Positions 53,434-63,157 of a DNA stretch of 64,000 bases are shown in pieces. The notes below the pieces were generated by a model. The model made no database searches, had not been told where the DNA came from, and was given only the letters and a program-made list of their open reading frames with translations. This DNA is from Sphingomonas panni. GTDB lineage: Bacteria > Pseudomonadota > Alphaproteobacteria > Sphingomonadales > Sphingomonadaceae. Within the stretch, counting starts at the first letter, position 1, and each line of letters starts with the position of its first letter. Position numbers and translations under genes: made by a program. The stretch covers positions 434,001-498,000 of the forward strand of contig NZ_JAKREU010000001.1 of NCBI RefSeq assembly GCF_022664435.1, in the 5' to 3' direction.

Positions 53434-54342
53434 CTACCCGTGACTGCGCCCGAAATCCTCACGGGCGTCGTCCTGCCCCTGCTCGACGATCGACCGCCGG
53501 ATCGCCCGCGTCCGCGTGAACAGGTCGAACAGCTCGTCGCCCTTGTCCCAGCGGATCGCGCGTTGCAGCGCGGACAGGTCCTCGGAAAAGCGCTGGAGCA
53601 TCGCCAGCACCGCATCCTTGTTCGCCAGGAACACGTCGCGCCACATCGTCGGGTCGGATGCCGCGATCCGCGTAAAGTCGCGGAAGCCCCCGGCGGAATA
53701 TTTGATGACCTCGCTCTGCGTCACCGCCTCCAGGTCGGACGCGGTGCCGACGATGGTGTAGGCGATCAGGTGCGGAAGATGACTAGTCACCGCCAGCACA
53801 AGGTCGTGGTGCTGCGCGTCCATCGTATCGATCTCGGCACCCAGTCGTCGCCAGAATTCGGCGACCCGCTCGACCGCCGTCGGATCGGCATCGGCGGCGG
53901 GCGTCAGGATACACCAGCGGCCCTTGAACAACGTGGCGAAGCCCGCCTCCGGCCCGCTGCGCTCGGTGCCCGCCACCGGATGGGCCGGCACGATCGCGAC
54001 GCCGGGCAGCGCCTCGGCAAGGGCTGCGGCGATACCCGCCTTGCTCGACCCGACATCGCTGACGATCGCGCCTGCGGGCAGGTCGTCGGCAATCTCGGCG
54101 GCGACCGCGCCGATCGCGCCCACCGGCACGCACAGGATGACGAGGTCGGCATCGATCACCGCCGCGCCGGCATGGTCGGTGCAGTCGTCGACGAGGCCCA
54201 GCGCCCGCACCGCCTCCCGCGCCTCCGGCGACGCGTCATGCCCGGTCAGCCGCACCGTCGGCATCTCGGCGCGAACGGCGCGGGCAATCGACGACCCGAT
54301 CAGCCCCAGCCCGATGATGGCGACGCGGGAAAAGGGCAACAT
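53434..54342 (-). CDS. tyrC: prephenate/arogenate dehydrogenase
   Basis: 302 residues. The N-terminal NAD(P) fold starts VAIIGLGLIGSSIARAV, and SDVGSSKAGI and PAHPVAGTERSGPEAGFATLF bind substrate. The catalytic histidine region is SHLPHLIAYTI. The enzyme makes hydroxyphenylpyruvate or tyrosine. Its start overlaps the hisC stop by ATGA; the hisC-tyrC pair is the arrangement described for Zymomonas mobilis. Confidence 0.92.
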   Translation of the reverse strand: MLPFSRVAIIGLGLIGSSIARAVRAEMPTVRLTGHDASPEAREAVRALGLVDDCTDHAGAAVIDADLVILCVPVGAIGAVAAEIADDLPAGAIVSDVGSSKAGIAAALAEALPGVAIVPAHPVAGTERSGPEAGFATLFKGRWCILTPAADADPTAVERVAEFWRRLGAEIDTMDAQHHDLVLAVTSHLPHLIAYTIVGTASDLEAVTQSEVIKYSAGGFRDFTRIAASDPTMWRDVFLANKDAVLAMLQRFSEDLSALQRAIRWDKGDELFDLFTRTRAIRRSIVEQGQDDAREDFGRSHG

Positions 54343-55436
54343 CAGCCGCCCACGATCTCACGCAGCGCGGCGGCGATCCCCCGCACCTCCGCCTCGGTCC
54401 CGATCGAGATGCGCAGGCCGTTGGCGAGGCCCTGTCCCGGCAGCCAGCGGACGATGAACCCGCGCTCCATCAGTGCCTGATAGGCATCGCACGCGCTCAC
54501 CGGCCCTTCGAACAATACCAGCACGAAATTCGCCTTGGACGGCACGGCGCGCAGGCCCGCATTGCCCATGGCGGCGATCTCGCCCTCGAACCATGTCCGC
54601 CACTGGCGGTTGTGGGCACGGCTCGCCTCTACGAAGCCCTTGTCGCGGATCGCGGCGATCGCCGCCTGCTGCCCCGCCGTGGTCACGTTGAACGGCGCGC
54701 GGATGCGGTGCATCGCGTCGATCGCTTCCACCGAGCCATAGCCCCAACCGATCCGTTCGGCGGCAAGACCATGAATCTTCGAAAAGGTCCGCGTGACCAG
54801 CACGTTCGGCTGCGTCTTCGCCAGTTCGAGGCCGTGATCGTCCTCCGCCGGCTCCAGATATTCGGCATAGGCCTGATCGAGGACCAGCAGCACGGTCGAC
54901 GGCAGCCCGGCGTGCAGGCGCGCGATCTCGGCGCGCGGGGCATAGGTGCCGGTCGGGTTGTTGGGATTGGCGACGAACACCACGCGCGTCCGCTCGGTCA
55001 CGCAGGCGAGGATCGCGTCGACATCGGTCGCATGGTCCTTGTCCGGCGCGATCACCGGAGTCGCGCCGACCCGCCGCGCTGCGATCTCATAGACCGCAAA
55101 GCCATAGCGGACGAAGATCACCTCGTCGCCATGCCCCGCATAGGCTCCGGCGGCGAGGTGCAGCACCTCGTCCGACCCGGTGCCATAGATGATGCGCGCC
55201 GGGTCCAGCCCATGCGCCTGTCCGATGGCGACGCGCAGGTCGGCGGCAGCTGGATCGGGATAGCGTTCCAGGCTGCGGTCGGCGGTCGCAAAGGCGGCAC
55301 GGGCGTGCGGCGAGGTGCCCAGCGGGTTCTCGTTCGACGACAGCTTGGCCACCTGCCGCCCGTCATCGGTCTTGGACCGGCCGGGGACATAGGGGGCGAT
55401 GTCGAGGATCCAGGGCTTGGGGGCAGGTGCGTTCAT
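54342..55436 (-). CDS. hisC: histidinol-phosphate/aromatic aminotransferase
   Basis: 364 residues from the ATG at 55436. Fold-type I PLP aminotransferase: [15 protein letters not shown] near the N-terminus, [24 protein letters not shown] and the Schiff-base lysine in [18 protein letters not shown]. The conserved arginine is in [11 protein letters not shown]. Coupling to tyrC suggests use in both histidine and tyrosine/phenylalanine synthesis. The frame extends upstream to 55523 in a repeat, so that start is rejected. Confidence 0.92.
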   Translation of the reverse strand: MNAPAPKPWILDIAPYVPGRSKTDDGRQVAKLSSNENPLGTSPHARAAFATADRSLERYPDPAAADLRVAIGQAHGLDPARIIYGTGSDEVLHLAAGAYAGHGDEVIFVRYGFAVYEIAARRVGATPVIAPDKDHATDVDAILACVTERTRVVFVANPNNPTGTYAPRAEIARLHAGLPSTVLLVLDQAYAEYLEPAEDDHGLELAKTQPNVLVTRTFSKIHGLAAERIGWGYGSVEAIDAMHRIRAPFNVTTAGQQAAIAAIRDKGFVEASRAHNRQWRTWFEGEIAAMGNAGLRAVPSKANFVLVLFEGPVSACDAYQALMERGFIVRWLPGQGLANGLRISIGTEAEVRGIAAALREIVGG

Positions 55437-55495
55437 GGGTTCGGCACTGGCAAATGCGGGGCGTGAACGCAAGGTTCGGCACACCCACTCCCGAC

Positions 55496-55592
55496 GGTCA
55501 TCCCCGCGAAGGCGGGAATCCATAGACGCAGCGATAGCGGCTCCAGCATGGAGTCAGCGCATATGGATTCCCGCCTTCGCGGGAAGGACGAT
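55496..55592. repeat. REP-like palindrome pair, family B
   Basis: GTCATCCCCGCGAAGGCGGG from 55498 and ATTCCCGCCTTCGCGGGAAG ending near 55587, spaced by about 45 nt with its own minor palindrome. It lies in the divergent hisC-metX promoter region. Confidence 0.85.
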
Positions 55593-55655
55593 GGACGTGG
55601 CGTGGCGCGCGCCGACCCTTGAACCCGCTGCCCCACCCGCCTAACCGCAAGCCCC

Positions 55656-56783
55656 ATGGATTCCCGTTTCGGCCCCGATCGTCGCGCCACCCTTGCCACC
55701 GGACTCGCGCTGGACGGCGGGGCGATGCTGTCGTCGATCGATATCGCCTATGAAACCTATGGCACGCTGTCGCCGGCGCGCGACAATGCGATCCTGATCT
55801 GTCACGCGCTGACCGGCGACCAGCATGTCGCCTCGACCCATCCCCGCACCGGCAAGCCCGGCTGGTGGTCGCGCATGGTCGGCCCGGGCAAGCCGATCGA
55901 TCTGAACAAGCATTTCGTCATCTGCTCGAACGTGCTGGGCAGTTGCATGGGGTCGTCGGGTCCCGCCAGCACCGATCCGGCGACCGGCACGCCGTACGCG
56001 ATGCGTTTTCCGGTGCTGACGATCCGCGACATGGTGCGCGCGCAGGGGATGCTGCTCGACCATCTCGGCATCGAACGCCTCCGCGCCGTCGTCGGCGGAT
56101 CGATGGGCGGCATGCAGGCGCTGTCCTGGGCCGCGACCCTGCCCGACCGGGTGGAAGCGGTCGTCGTCATCGCCTCGACCGCGCGGCATTCGGCACAGAA
56201 CATCGCGTTCCACGAAGTCGGCCGGCAGGCGATCATGGCCGACCCCAACTGGCGCGGCGGCGACTATTATGCCGACGGATCGCCCCCTGCCGCCGGCCTG
56301 TCGGTCGCGCGGATGGCGGCGCACATCACCTATCTGTCCGAAGCGGGGCTGACCGCGAAGTTCGGTCGCAAGCTGCAGGCGCGCGCCGATGGACAGGCCG
56401 GCGCCAGGAGCTTCGGCTTCGACGCCGATTTCCAGGTCGAAAGCTATCTGCGGCATCAGGGCCTCGCCTTCACCGACCGGTTCGACGCCAACTCGTATCT
56501 CTACATCACCCGCGCGCTCGATTATTTCGACCTAGCGGAGGAACATGGCGGGGTGTTGGCCAATGCGTTCCGCGCGACGAAGGCGCGGTTCTGCGTGGTC
56601 AGTTTCGATACCGACTGGCTGTATCCGACCGCCGAATCGCGCAACATCGTCCACGCGCTGAACGCCGCCGGCGCGCCGGCCAGCTTCGTCGAGCTGTCGT
56701 CGCCGTTCGGCCATGACGCCTTCCTGCTCGATTCGCCCGAGCTGGACCGGATCATGCGCGGTTTCCTGGAGGCGACGATATGA
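55656..56783 (+). CDS. metX: homoserine O-acetyltransferase
   Basis: 375 residues of alpha/beta-hydrolase type. [28 protein letters not shown] and the nucleophile elbow [13 protein letters not shown] are MetX motifs; the Asp-His pair is in FDTDWLYP and [11 protein letters not shown]. It acylates homoserine in methionine synthesis; whether acetyl- or succinyl-CoA is used cannot be decided here. Its stop overlaps metW by ATGA. I looked for a SAM riboswitch upstream and saw none. Confidence 0.94.
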   Translation: MDSRFGPDRRATLATGLALDGGAMLSSIDIAYETYGTLSPARDNAILICHALTGDQHVASTHPRTGKPGWWSRMVGPGKPIDLNKHFVICSNVLGSCMGSSGPASTDPATGTPYAMRFPVLTIRDMVRAQGMLLDHLGIERLRAVVGGSMGGMQALSWAATLPDRVEAVVVIASTARHSAQNIAFHEVGRQAIMADPNWRGGDYYADGSPPAAGLSVARMAAHITYLSEAGLTAKFGRKLQARADGQAGARSFGFDADFQVESYLRHQGLAFTDRFDANSYLYITRALDYFDLAEEHGGVLANAFRATKARFCVVSFDTDWLYPTAESRNIVHALNAAGAPASFVELSSPFGHDAFLLDSPELDRIMRGFLEATI

Positions 56784-57367
56784 GCCTGCGCCCCGACCTC
56801 GCGATCATCGCGGCCAACGTCGCGCGGGGGTCGCGCGTGCTGGATGTCGGCTGCGGCGACGGACAGCTGATGGCGGCCCTGCGCGACGAACGCGGCGTCG
56901 ATGCGCGGGGCCTGGAGATCGATCCGGGCAACGTGGCCGATGCGATGGCGCGCGGGCTGTCGGTGATGCAGGGCGATGCCGACCGCGACCTCGCCGACTA
57001 TCCCGACGCCAGTTTCGACTATGCGATCCTCAGCCAGACGTTGCAGACCGCGATGCGGCCGCATGTCGTGCTGGACCATCTGCTGCGGATCGGGGGGCAG
57101 GCGTTCGTGTCCTTCCCGAACTTCGCCCACTGGCGGGTGCGCGCGTCGCTGCTGTGGGGCGGGCGGATGCCGGTGACAAAGTTGCTGCCCCTCGAATGGT
57201 ATGAGACGCCGAACATCCACCACCTGACCATCGACGATTTCCGCGCCTATGTCGCCAAGCAGGGTATCACCGTCGTCGACGCCTGGTTCCTGTCGGCGGG
57301 CAGGCGGACGACAGCTGCGGCGGCGAACTTCCGCGCCGAACATGCGGTGTTCCTGCTCAAACGCTGA
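56780..57367 (+). CDS. metW: MetW, partner of MetX
   Basis: 195 residues. SAM-binding-like motif [15 protein letters not shown] near residue 20, then [22 protein letters not shown] and [23 protein letters not shown], all MetW signatures. In several bacteria MetW is needed for MetX activity. It is translationally coupled to metX. Confidence 0.94.
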   Translation: MSLRPDLAIIAANVARGSRVLDVGCGDGQLMAALRDERGVDARGLEIDPGNVADAMARGLSVMQGDADRDLADYPDASFDYAILSQTLQTAMRPHVVLDHLLRIGGQAFVSFPNFAHWRVRASLLWGGRMPVTKLLPLEWYETPNIHHLTIDDFRAYVAKQGITVVDAWFLSAGRRTTAAAANFRAEHAVFLLKR

Positions 57368-57442
57368 CGTCGCGTTAACCATTGCGAAGGCTTTGCGGCC
57401 GATATTCCGGGTCTGTCGGGGGACAAGACGGGAATCGGTTCG

Positions 57443-58156
57443 ATGCGTACACGCCTGCTCCTGCTCGCTGCCTGCAGCGCCGCGCTGCTTCACGGCTGCG
57501 CGCGCAAGACGCCCGAGGTCGCGGTGGTGACGCCGCCGCCGGTGCCGGTCGCGGCTCCTGCGCCCAAGCCCCGGCCGCCGATGGGCGCAGCCGCCAACCT
57601 CACCATCCCCGCCATCCTGTCCGACGGCAATTACGCGACGCCCAACCATGCACTGTCGGCCGATGCGGCCGTGTGGCACCTGCGATCGGCGCTGAACGTC
57701 GCCGCGCTCCAGTGCAATGTCGCCGACCCGACCGGCGTCGCGCAGTATAACCGCCTGCTCAAGGTCCATGCCGCCCGCTTCGCCGCCGCACACAAGGCGC
57801 TGGAGGCGGAATATCGCCGGGGCGGGGGCGACTGGCAGGACCGGTTCGATGACGCAATGACCCGCGTGTATAATTACTTCGCCCAACCGCCGGTGCGCGA
57901 CCAGTTCTGCGCCACCGCATTGCCGATGCTGGCGCAGGTCGCCGACCTAGCGGCGGGCGGGATCGACGGTTTCGCCGCGCCCGGCATCGCCTCACTCGAC
58001 CAGCCCTTCGTCGATTTCTACCGTGCCTATGACCAGTATCGCGTGGAACTCGCGGCGTGGCAGGCGGGGCAGGTGCCGACGCTGGCGGTCGATCCGCAGA
58101 TACTGGTCGCCTCCACCAACGTGACCGGCGGCGGCTATCGCATGGCGGCGCGATAG
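57443..58156 (+). CDS. lipoprotein, unknown function
   Basis: 237 residues. A lipoprotein signal ends in LLHGC (Cys19), followed by a proline/alanine/valine-rich spacer to about residue 48 and a mainly helical domain with two conserved-looking cysteines (ALQCNVADPT and RDQFCATAL). No family assigned. It follows metW by 75 bp on the same strand. Confidence 0.78.
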   Translation: MRTRLLLLAACSAALLHGCARKTPEVAVVTPPPVPVAAPAPKPRPPMGAAANLTIPAILSDGNYATPNHALSADAAVWHLRSALNVAALQCNVADPTGVAQYNRLLKVHAARFAAAHKALEAEYRRGGGDWQDRFDDAMTRVYNYFAQPPVRDQFCATALPMLAQVADLAAGGIDGFAAPGIASLDQPFVDFYRAYDQYRVELAAWQAGQVPTLAVDPQILVASTNVTGGGYRMAAR

Positions 58157-58228
58157 GACGCGCTTGACGCGGCCACCCGTTCGCGGGTCTTGCAGGGACA
58201 ATCACCGACGATACCGGAGTGCCCGCCC

Positions 58229-59239
58229 GTGACATCCCTGCCCACCCGCACGATCGGTCCGTTCACCGTGTCGGCCATCGGCCTCGGCTGCATGAACCTC
58301 AGCCACGCCTATGGCGAACCGGTGAGCGAGGCGGAGGGGATCGCGCTGCTCCACCACGCGCTCGATCTGGGCGTGACCCTGCTCGACACCGCCGCGCTCT
58401 ATGGCGGCGGGGCGAACGAGCGGCTGGTGGCGCAGGTCCTGCACCGCCGGTCGGACTTCACGCTCGCGAGCAAATGCGTCCTAGACCAGCGCGACGGCAA
58501 GCGTATCCTCGATGGATCGCCCGCCGCCATCGCCACCTCGCTCGACGCCGCACTCGCCCGGCTCGGGACCGATCATATCGACCTCTATTATCTCCACCGG
58601 CTCGACCCGAACGTGCCGGTCGAGGAATCGGTGGGCGCGCTGGTCCGGGCGAAGGAGGCCGGCAAGATCGGCGCGCTGGGCCTCAGCGAAATGTCCGCCG
58701 CGACGATCCGCCGCGCCCATGCCGTCCATCGGATCGCCGCGGTGCAGAGCGAATATTCGCCCGCCGTCCGCAATCCCGAAGTCGCGGTGCTCGATACCTG
58801 CCAGGCGCTCGGCATCGGCTTCGTCGCCTTTTCGCCCGTGGCGCGCGGGCTGCTGGCCGGCGGCATCCGCGCGGACGACTATGTGCCGGGCGATATCCGC
58901 CGCACGATGCCGCGCTTCGTCGAGCCGCTGCTGTCGCGCAATCTGGCCATCGTCGACGCCTTCGACCGGATCGCGGCGGAGGGCGGCATCACCCCGGCGC
59001 AGCTGGCGCTCGGCTGGCTGCTGGCGCGCGCGCCGCATATCGTGCCGATCCCCGGCACACGGTCCATCGCCCATCTCGAAGAAAATGTCGCCGCCGCGAC
59101 GCTCACCCTGCCCGACACGACACTGGCGGCGGTCGATGCGCTGCTGCCACCCAATGCGCTCAGCGGTCCGCGCTATGCCGCGGCCGCGCAGGCGCAGATC
59201 GATACCGAATTGCTGCCGGACGAGCCGCTGGCCGAATGA
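58229..59239 (+). CDS. aldo/keto reductase
   Basis: 336 residues from GTG at 58229 (GGAG 9 nt upstream); the open frame to 58190 lacks conservation. TIM-barrel AKR: GLGCMNLSHAYGEPVSEAEG, LLDTAALYGGGANERLV with catalytic Asp and Tyr, TLASKCVL with the Lys and DLYYLHRLDP with the His. The C-terminal IVPIPGTRSIAHLEENV binds NADPH. It reduces aldehydes or ketones of unknown identity. One base separates its stop from that of convergent gpsA. Confidence 0.9.
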   Translation: MTSLPTRTIGPFTVSAIGLGCMNLSHAYGEPVSEAEGIALLHHALDLGVTLLDTAALYGGGANERLVAQVLHRRSDFTLASKCVLDQRDGKRILDGSPAAIATSLDAALARLGTDHIDLYYLHRLDPNVPVEESVGALVRAKEAGKIGALGLSEMSAATIRRAHAVHRIAAVQSEYSPAVRNPEVAVLDTCQALGIGFVAFSPVARGLLAGGIRADDYVPGDIRRTMPRFVEPLLSRNLAIVDAFDRIAAEGGITPAQLALGWLLARAPHIVPIPGTRSIAHLEENVAAATLTLPDTTLAAVDALLPPNALSGPRYAAAAQAQIDTELLPDEPLAE

Positions 59240-59240
59240 C

Positions 59241-60215
59241 CTAAAGTCCCTCGGGGCGCAGCGGGCGGGCGAGCAGCGTGTCGATGACCTCCGCGACCGG
59301 CGTACCGTCCAGCAACGCCCCGACCGCCGCCGTCACCGGCATGTCGACACCGGCCTCCGCCGCCGCCTCGCGCAGCACGGGGGCGGTGAAGGCACCCTCC
59401 GCCACCGTCCGGCGATCCGCCATCAGCTCGGCCGCGGCACGCCCCTGCCCCAGCCCGACGCCCAGCGAATAGTTGCGCGACGCGGTGGACGAGCAGGTCA
59501 GCACCAGGTCGCCCAGCCCCGACAGCCCGGCCAAAGTCTCCGCCCGCGCGCCGCGCGCCAATCCGAACCGCGTCATTTCGGCAAAGCCGCGCGCGATCAC
59601 CGACGCCCGCGCATTCTGCCCCAGCCCGGCCCCCTCGACCACGCCACAGGCGATGGCGAGGACGTTCTTGACCGCGCCGCCGATCTCCGCGCCGATCACG
59701 TCGTCGCTGGCATAGGGGCGGAAGGCGGGGGCAGCGAGCCGCTCCGCCAGCCGGTCGCGCAACGTGGCATCGGCGCAGGCGAGGGTGACGGCGGTCGGCT
59801 TGCCCGCCGCGACTTCGTGGGCGAAGGTCGGGCCCGACAGCACCGCGACCGGGGCTTGCGGGTGGACGGCGCGGGCGACTTCGCCGACCAGCAACCGGGT
59901 GCCCGCCTCGATCCCCTTGGCGCATAGCACCAGCGCGCGGGTGCCGACGTCGATCGCCGACAATACGCTGCGGACATGCTGCGCGGGAGACACGACCAGC
60001 AATGCGTCGGCATCCTGCAACGCGGCCGCATCGGTCGTGGCATGGATCGCGTCCGACAGGGTGACGCCCGGCAGGAACAGCGGATTGGTGCGGGTCGTGT
60101 TGATCGCCTCGGCTACCTCGCCTTCGCGCACCCACAACGTCACATCGCCGCCGCGCGCGGCGACCTGCGCCAGCGCGGTGCCCCATGCGCCGCCGCCGAT
60201 GACCCCGATCTTCAT
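59241..60215 (-). CDS. gpsA: glycerol-3-phosphate dehydrogenase [NAD(P)+]
   Basis: 324 residues. The nucleotide loop [14 protein letters not shown] is at the N-terminus, [10 protein letters not shown] and [17 protein letters not shown] follow, and the active lysine is in [32 protein letters not shown] is another GpsA block. It makes sn-glycerol-3-phosphate for phospholipids. Its ATG overlaps the tsaD stop by ATGA, a usual alphaproteobacterial pair. Confidence 0.95.
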   Translation of the reverse strand: MKIGVIGGGAWGTALAQVAARGGDVTLWVREGEVAEAINTTRTNPLFLPGVTLSDAIHATTDAAALQDADALLVVSPAQHVRSVLSAIDVGTRALVLCAKGIEAGTRLLVGEVARAVHPQAPVAVLSGPTFAHEVAAGKPTAVTLACADATLRDRLAERLAAPAFRPYASDDVIGAEIGGAVKNVLAIACGVVEGAGLGQNARASVIARGFAEMTRFGLARGARAETLAGLSGLGDLVLTCSSTASRNYSLGVGLGQGRAAAELMADRRTVAEGAFTAPVLREAAAEAGVDMPVTAAVGALLDGTPVAEVIDTLLARPLRPEGL

Positions 60216-61252
60216 GCCTTCACTCCTGCCCCACGCACCTTTTCCGCCGACGGATCGAGCGGCCAGCGCGGTCGCGCCGCAACGTCGAGCGGGTCGCTAT
60301 GCCCGGCCATGAACCGCTCCGCCCCTGCCCAGGCGATCATGGCGGCATTGTCGGTACACAGCCAGAGCGGCGGCGCGACGAAGCGCAGGCCATTCGCCTC
60401 CGCCAGCCCTTCGAGCGCCGAGCGCACCGCGCGATTTGCGGCGACCCCGCCCGCCACCACCAGCGCGCTGACCGGTCCGGCGAGGTGCAACGCCAGCCGA
60501 GTCCGGTCGAGCAAACAGTCGACCACCGCCTGCTGGAACGACGCCGCGATGTCGGCAGTCGTGTGGATGCCGGCATCATGTGCGCGCAGCACCGCGCTCT
60601 TGAGGCCGGCGAAAGAGAAATGCGGTTCCGGCGTGCCGAGCAGCGGGCGGGGCAGCGGGACCGCCTTCGCATCACCGTCCACCGCCGCCGCCTCGACACG
60701 GGGCCCGCCGGGATAGCCCAGCCCCAGCACCTTCGCGGTCTTGTCGAACGCCTCGCCCGCCGCGTCGTCGATCGTGGTGCCCAGCCGCCGATACTGGCCG
60801 ACGCCATCGACCCGCAGCAGCTGGCAATGGCCGCCCGACACCAGCAGCAGCAGATAGGGATAGGCGAGGTCGGGATCGGTCAGGCGCGGCGACAGCGCAT
60901 GGCCCTCCAGATGGTTGACCGCGACCAGCGGCTTGCCCGCCGCCAGCGCCAGTGCCTTGGCCGTCACCAGCCCGACCATCACCCCGCCGATCAGCCCCGG
61001 CCCGGCGGTGGCGGCGACCGCGTCGACGTCCGCCAGCGCCACCCCGGCATCGGCCAGCGCACCCTCGACCAGCGACGGCAGTATCTCGACATGCGCGCGC
61101 GCCGCGATTTCGGGGACGACACCGCCGTACGGAGCGTGCGCCGCTTCCTGTCCCGCCAAACGGTGGGACAATATGGTGCGGTCGCCGCGCACCAGCGCAA
61201 CGGCGGTTTCGTCGCAGCTGGATTCGATACCGAGGATCAGGGGGGTGAACAT
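60212..61252 (-). CDS. tsaD: TsaD, tRNA threonylcarbamoyladenosine transferase
   Basis: 346 residues from the ATG at 61252. [15 protein letters not shown] is the family start, and the metal-binding HLEGH has His114 and His118. [23 protein letters not shown] and [13 protein letters not shown] follow in order. With TsaB, TsaC and TsaE it puts t6A on position 37 of ANN-reading tRNAs. The frame from 61300 is not used because it has no ribosome site and enters a repeat. Confidence 0.95.
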   Translation of the reverse strand: MFTPLILGIESSCDETAVALVRGDRTILSHRLAGQEAAHAPYGGVVPEIAARAHVEILPSLVEGALADAGVALADVDAVAATAGPGLIGGVMVGLVTAKALALAAGKPLVAVNHLEGHALSPRLTDPDLAYPYLLLLVSGGHCQLLRVDGVGQYRRLGTTIDDAAGEAFDKTAKVLGLGYPGGPRVEAAAVDGDAKAVPLPRPLLGTPEPHFSFAGLKSAVLRAHDAGIHTTADIAASFQQAVVDCLLDRTRLALHLAGPVSALVVAGGVAANRAVRSALEGLAEANGLRFVAPPLWLCTDNAAMIAWAGAERFMAGHSDPLDVAARPRWPLDPSAEKVRGAGVKA

Positions 61253-61294
61253 GCGGTCGACTGTAGCCCGGATCGGGTGGCGGTAGGAAGATTG

Positions 61295-61504
61295 GTTCAC
61301 GCGAAGGCGCGAAGGCGCGCAGAAGAAGAAGGGCGTTTGATCGCGCAGAGGCGCAGAGGGGATGCGTATATTGCCGCGTCAGCGGCTTTCAATCAGCGGT
61401 CTCCCGATCGCGAGCGGGTCATTCCGGTCGAAACACCTCTGCGCCCTCTGCGCCTCTGCGCGCAAACAATCTTCTTCTCCGCGCCTTCGCGCCTTCGCGT
61501 GAAC
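61295..61504. repeat. 210-bp element with 68-bp imperfect terminal inverted repeats (MITE-like)
   Basis: The outermost 25 bp, starting GTTCACGCGAAGGCGCGAAG at 61295, are perfectly repeated in inverse ending at 61504. Pairing continues imperfectly inward to about 61361 and 61437 (AGAAGAAGA/TCTTCTTC, GCGCAGAGGCGCAGAGG/CCTCTGCGCCTCTGCGC). It occupies nearly all of the 301 bp between divergent tsaD and hemC. No gene lies inside. Confidence 0.85.
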
Positions 61505-61553
61505 AAACCTTCTCCACCTTGCCCCAAACGAACACGACAGATAGCGAGCACCG

Positions 61554-62465
61554 ATGACCTTCAAACTCGGCACGCGCGGATCGCCGCTGGCATTGGTGCA
61601 GGCGCACGCGACGCGCGAGGCGCTGGCAAAGGCGCATGGGATCGATCCGGCGGATATTGCGATCGTGACGATCAAGACCACCGGCGACCGGGTGCAGGAC
61701 CGCGCTTTGGCCGAGATCGGCGGCAAGGCGCTGTGGACCAAGGAACTCGACCGCGCGCTATGCTGTGGGGAGATCGACGCGGCGGTCCATTCGATGAAGG
61801 ATGTCGAGACGGTCCGCCCGACCGAAATCCGCATCGCCGCAATGCTGCCGCGCGCGGATGTCCGCGACCGGCTGGTCGGCATCGCCTCGCTGTCCGATTT
61901 GCCGCCGAACGGCGTCGTCGGCACCAGCAGCCCGCGTCGCGCCGCGCAGGTGCTAAGCCACCGGAGCGACGCGCGGATCGTGCTGTTTCGCGGCAATGTC
62001 GACACGCGCCTCGCCAAGCTGGCGGCGGGCGAGGTCGACGCGACGCTGCTGGCGGCGGCCGGGCTGGAGCGGCTGGGACGCCACGATGTCGGCACCGCAC
62101 AGTCGATCGACACACTGCTGCCCGCCCCGTCGCAGGGCGCGGTCGGGATCGAGGTCCGGGCCGAGGATGCCGATGCCCTCGCCTTCGTCCGCGCGATCGA
62201 CCATGCACCGACGCATCAGGCGGTGCGGGCCGAGCGCGGGTTTCTCGCGGCGCTGGGTGCCGACTGCCATTCGCCGGTCGGTGCGCTGGCGACGATCGAC
62301 GGCGACGTGCTGACGCTGCGGGCGCAATTGCTGGCGCAGGACGGCAGCGCACAGGTGGTCGACAGCACCAGCGGCGCGATCGACGACATCGACCTGCCGC
62401 GCGCTCTGGCCGAGGCGATGCTGGCACGCGCGCCCGAGAACGTGGCGAAACTGTTCGCGCGATGA
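61554..62465 (+). CDS. hemC: hydroxymethylbilane synthase (porphobilinogen deaminase)
   Basis: 303 residues. LGTRGSPLALVQA at the start, KDVETVRP and GTSSPRRAAQ carry the substrate-binding arginines, and the dipyrromethane-cofactor cysteine is Cys238 in GADCHSPVGAL. It polymerises four porphobilinogens to hydroxymethylbilane in haem synthesis. Coupled to hemD by ATGA. Confidence 0.96.
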   Translation: MTFKLGTRGSPLALVQAHATREALAKAHGIDPADIAIVTIKTTGDRVQDRALAEIGGKALWTKELDRALCCGEIDAAVHSMKDVETVRPTEIRIAAMLPRADVRDRLVGIASLSDLPPNGVVGTSSPRRAAQVLSHRSDARIVLFRGNVDTRLAKLAAGEVDATLLAAAGLERLGRHDVGTAQSIDTLLPAPSQGAVGIEVRAEDADALAFVRAIDHAPTHQAVRAERGFLAALGADCHSPVGALATIDGDVLTLRAQLLAQDGSAQVVDSTSGAIDDIDLPRALAEAMLARAPENVAKLFAR

Positions 62466-63127
62466 GCCGGCCGCTGGCGGTGCTGCGGCCCGAACCGGGC
62501 AATGCCGCCACCGCTCGCGCGGTCGAGGCGCTGGGGCGCAGCGCACTCCGCCTGCCGCTGTTCCGCATCGTGCCGCTGCCATGGGAGGGGCCGCCGGCGG
62601 ACGCGCATGACGCGCTGATCCTGACCAGTGCCAATGCGGTGCGGCAGGCAGGGGCCGCGTTGCAGGCCTATGCGACGCTCCCGGTCCATGCGGTCGGTGC
62701 GGCAACGGCGGCGGCGGCGCGGGCGGCGGGGTTGCGGGTCGTCGCGACCGGGGATGCGGACGGGCAGGCGCTGCTCGACGCAGCGCGGCGCGCGGGCGTC
62801 CGCCACGCGCTGTTGCTGACGGCGCGCGAGCGGGCGGTGGCGGACCATCCGGTGCTGGGCGCGATCCGCGCGGTCTATACCAGCGAGGCGGTCGAGGACG
62901 TGGACGCCACTTTGCTGGCCGGAACGGTGGCGCTGGTCCATTCGCAGCGCGCCGCCCGGCGGCTAGCGATGCTGGCCGTCGATCGCGGCACCATTGCCGT
63001 CGCCGCCATCGCCCCGGCGGTTGCGCAGGCGCTGGGCAGCGGATGGCGCGCCATCGCCGTCGCGGAGCGGCCCGACGATGCCGCCACCATCGCCGCCGCG
63101 CTTCCCCTGTCCGATGCATGTGATTGA
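62462..63127 (+). CDS. hemD: uroporphyrinogen-III synthase
   Basis: 221 residues. The sequence is divergent, as usual for HemD. AVLRPEPGNAATARAVEALG at the N-terminus, DALILTSANAVRQAG in the first lobe, and VALVHSQRAARRL and AIAPAVAQAL in the second lobe fit the two-domain enzyme. Location directly after hemC with an ATGA overlap makes the identification strong. It cyclises and inverts ring D. Confidence 0.88.
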   Translation: MSRPLAVLRPEPGNAATARAVEALGRSALRLPLFRIVPLPWEGPPADAHDALILTSANAVRQAGAALQAYATLPVHAVGAATAAAARAAGLRVVATGDADGQALLDAARRAGVRHALLLTARERAVADHPVLGAIRAVYTSEAVEDVDATLLAGTVALVHSQRAARRLAMLAVDRGTIAVAAIAPAVAQALGSGWRAIAVAERPDDAATIAAALPLSDACD

Positions 63128-63157
63128 CCCGGCGGACGGGCGCGGGGATAAGGCGGC

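Noticed and set aside
55437..55655. Possible SAM riboswitch in front of metX
   Set aside because: The region is largely a family B REP pair and I find no conserved SAM-II or SAM/SAH core before the start codon.
60299..63127. 942-codon plus-strand open frame across tsaD, hemC and hemD
   Set aside because: Only its 3' part (hemD from 62462) is real; the rest is antisense to tsaD or out of frame with hemC and crosses the MITE-like repeat.
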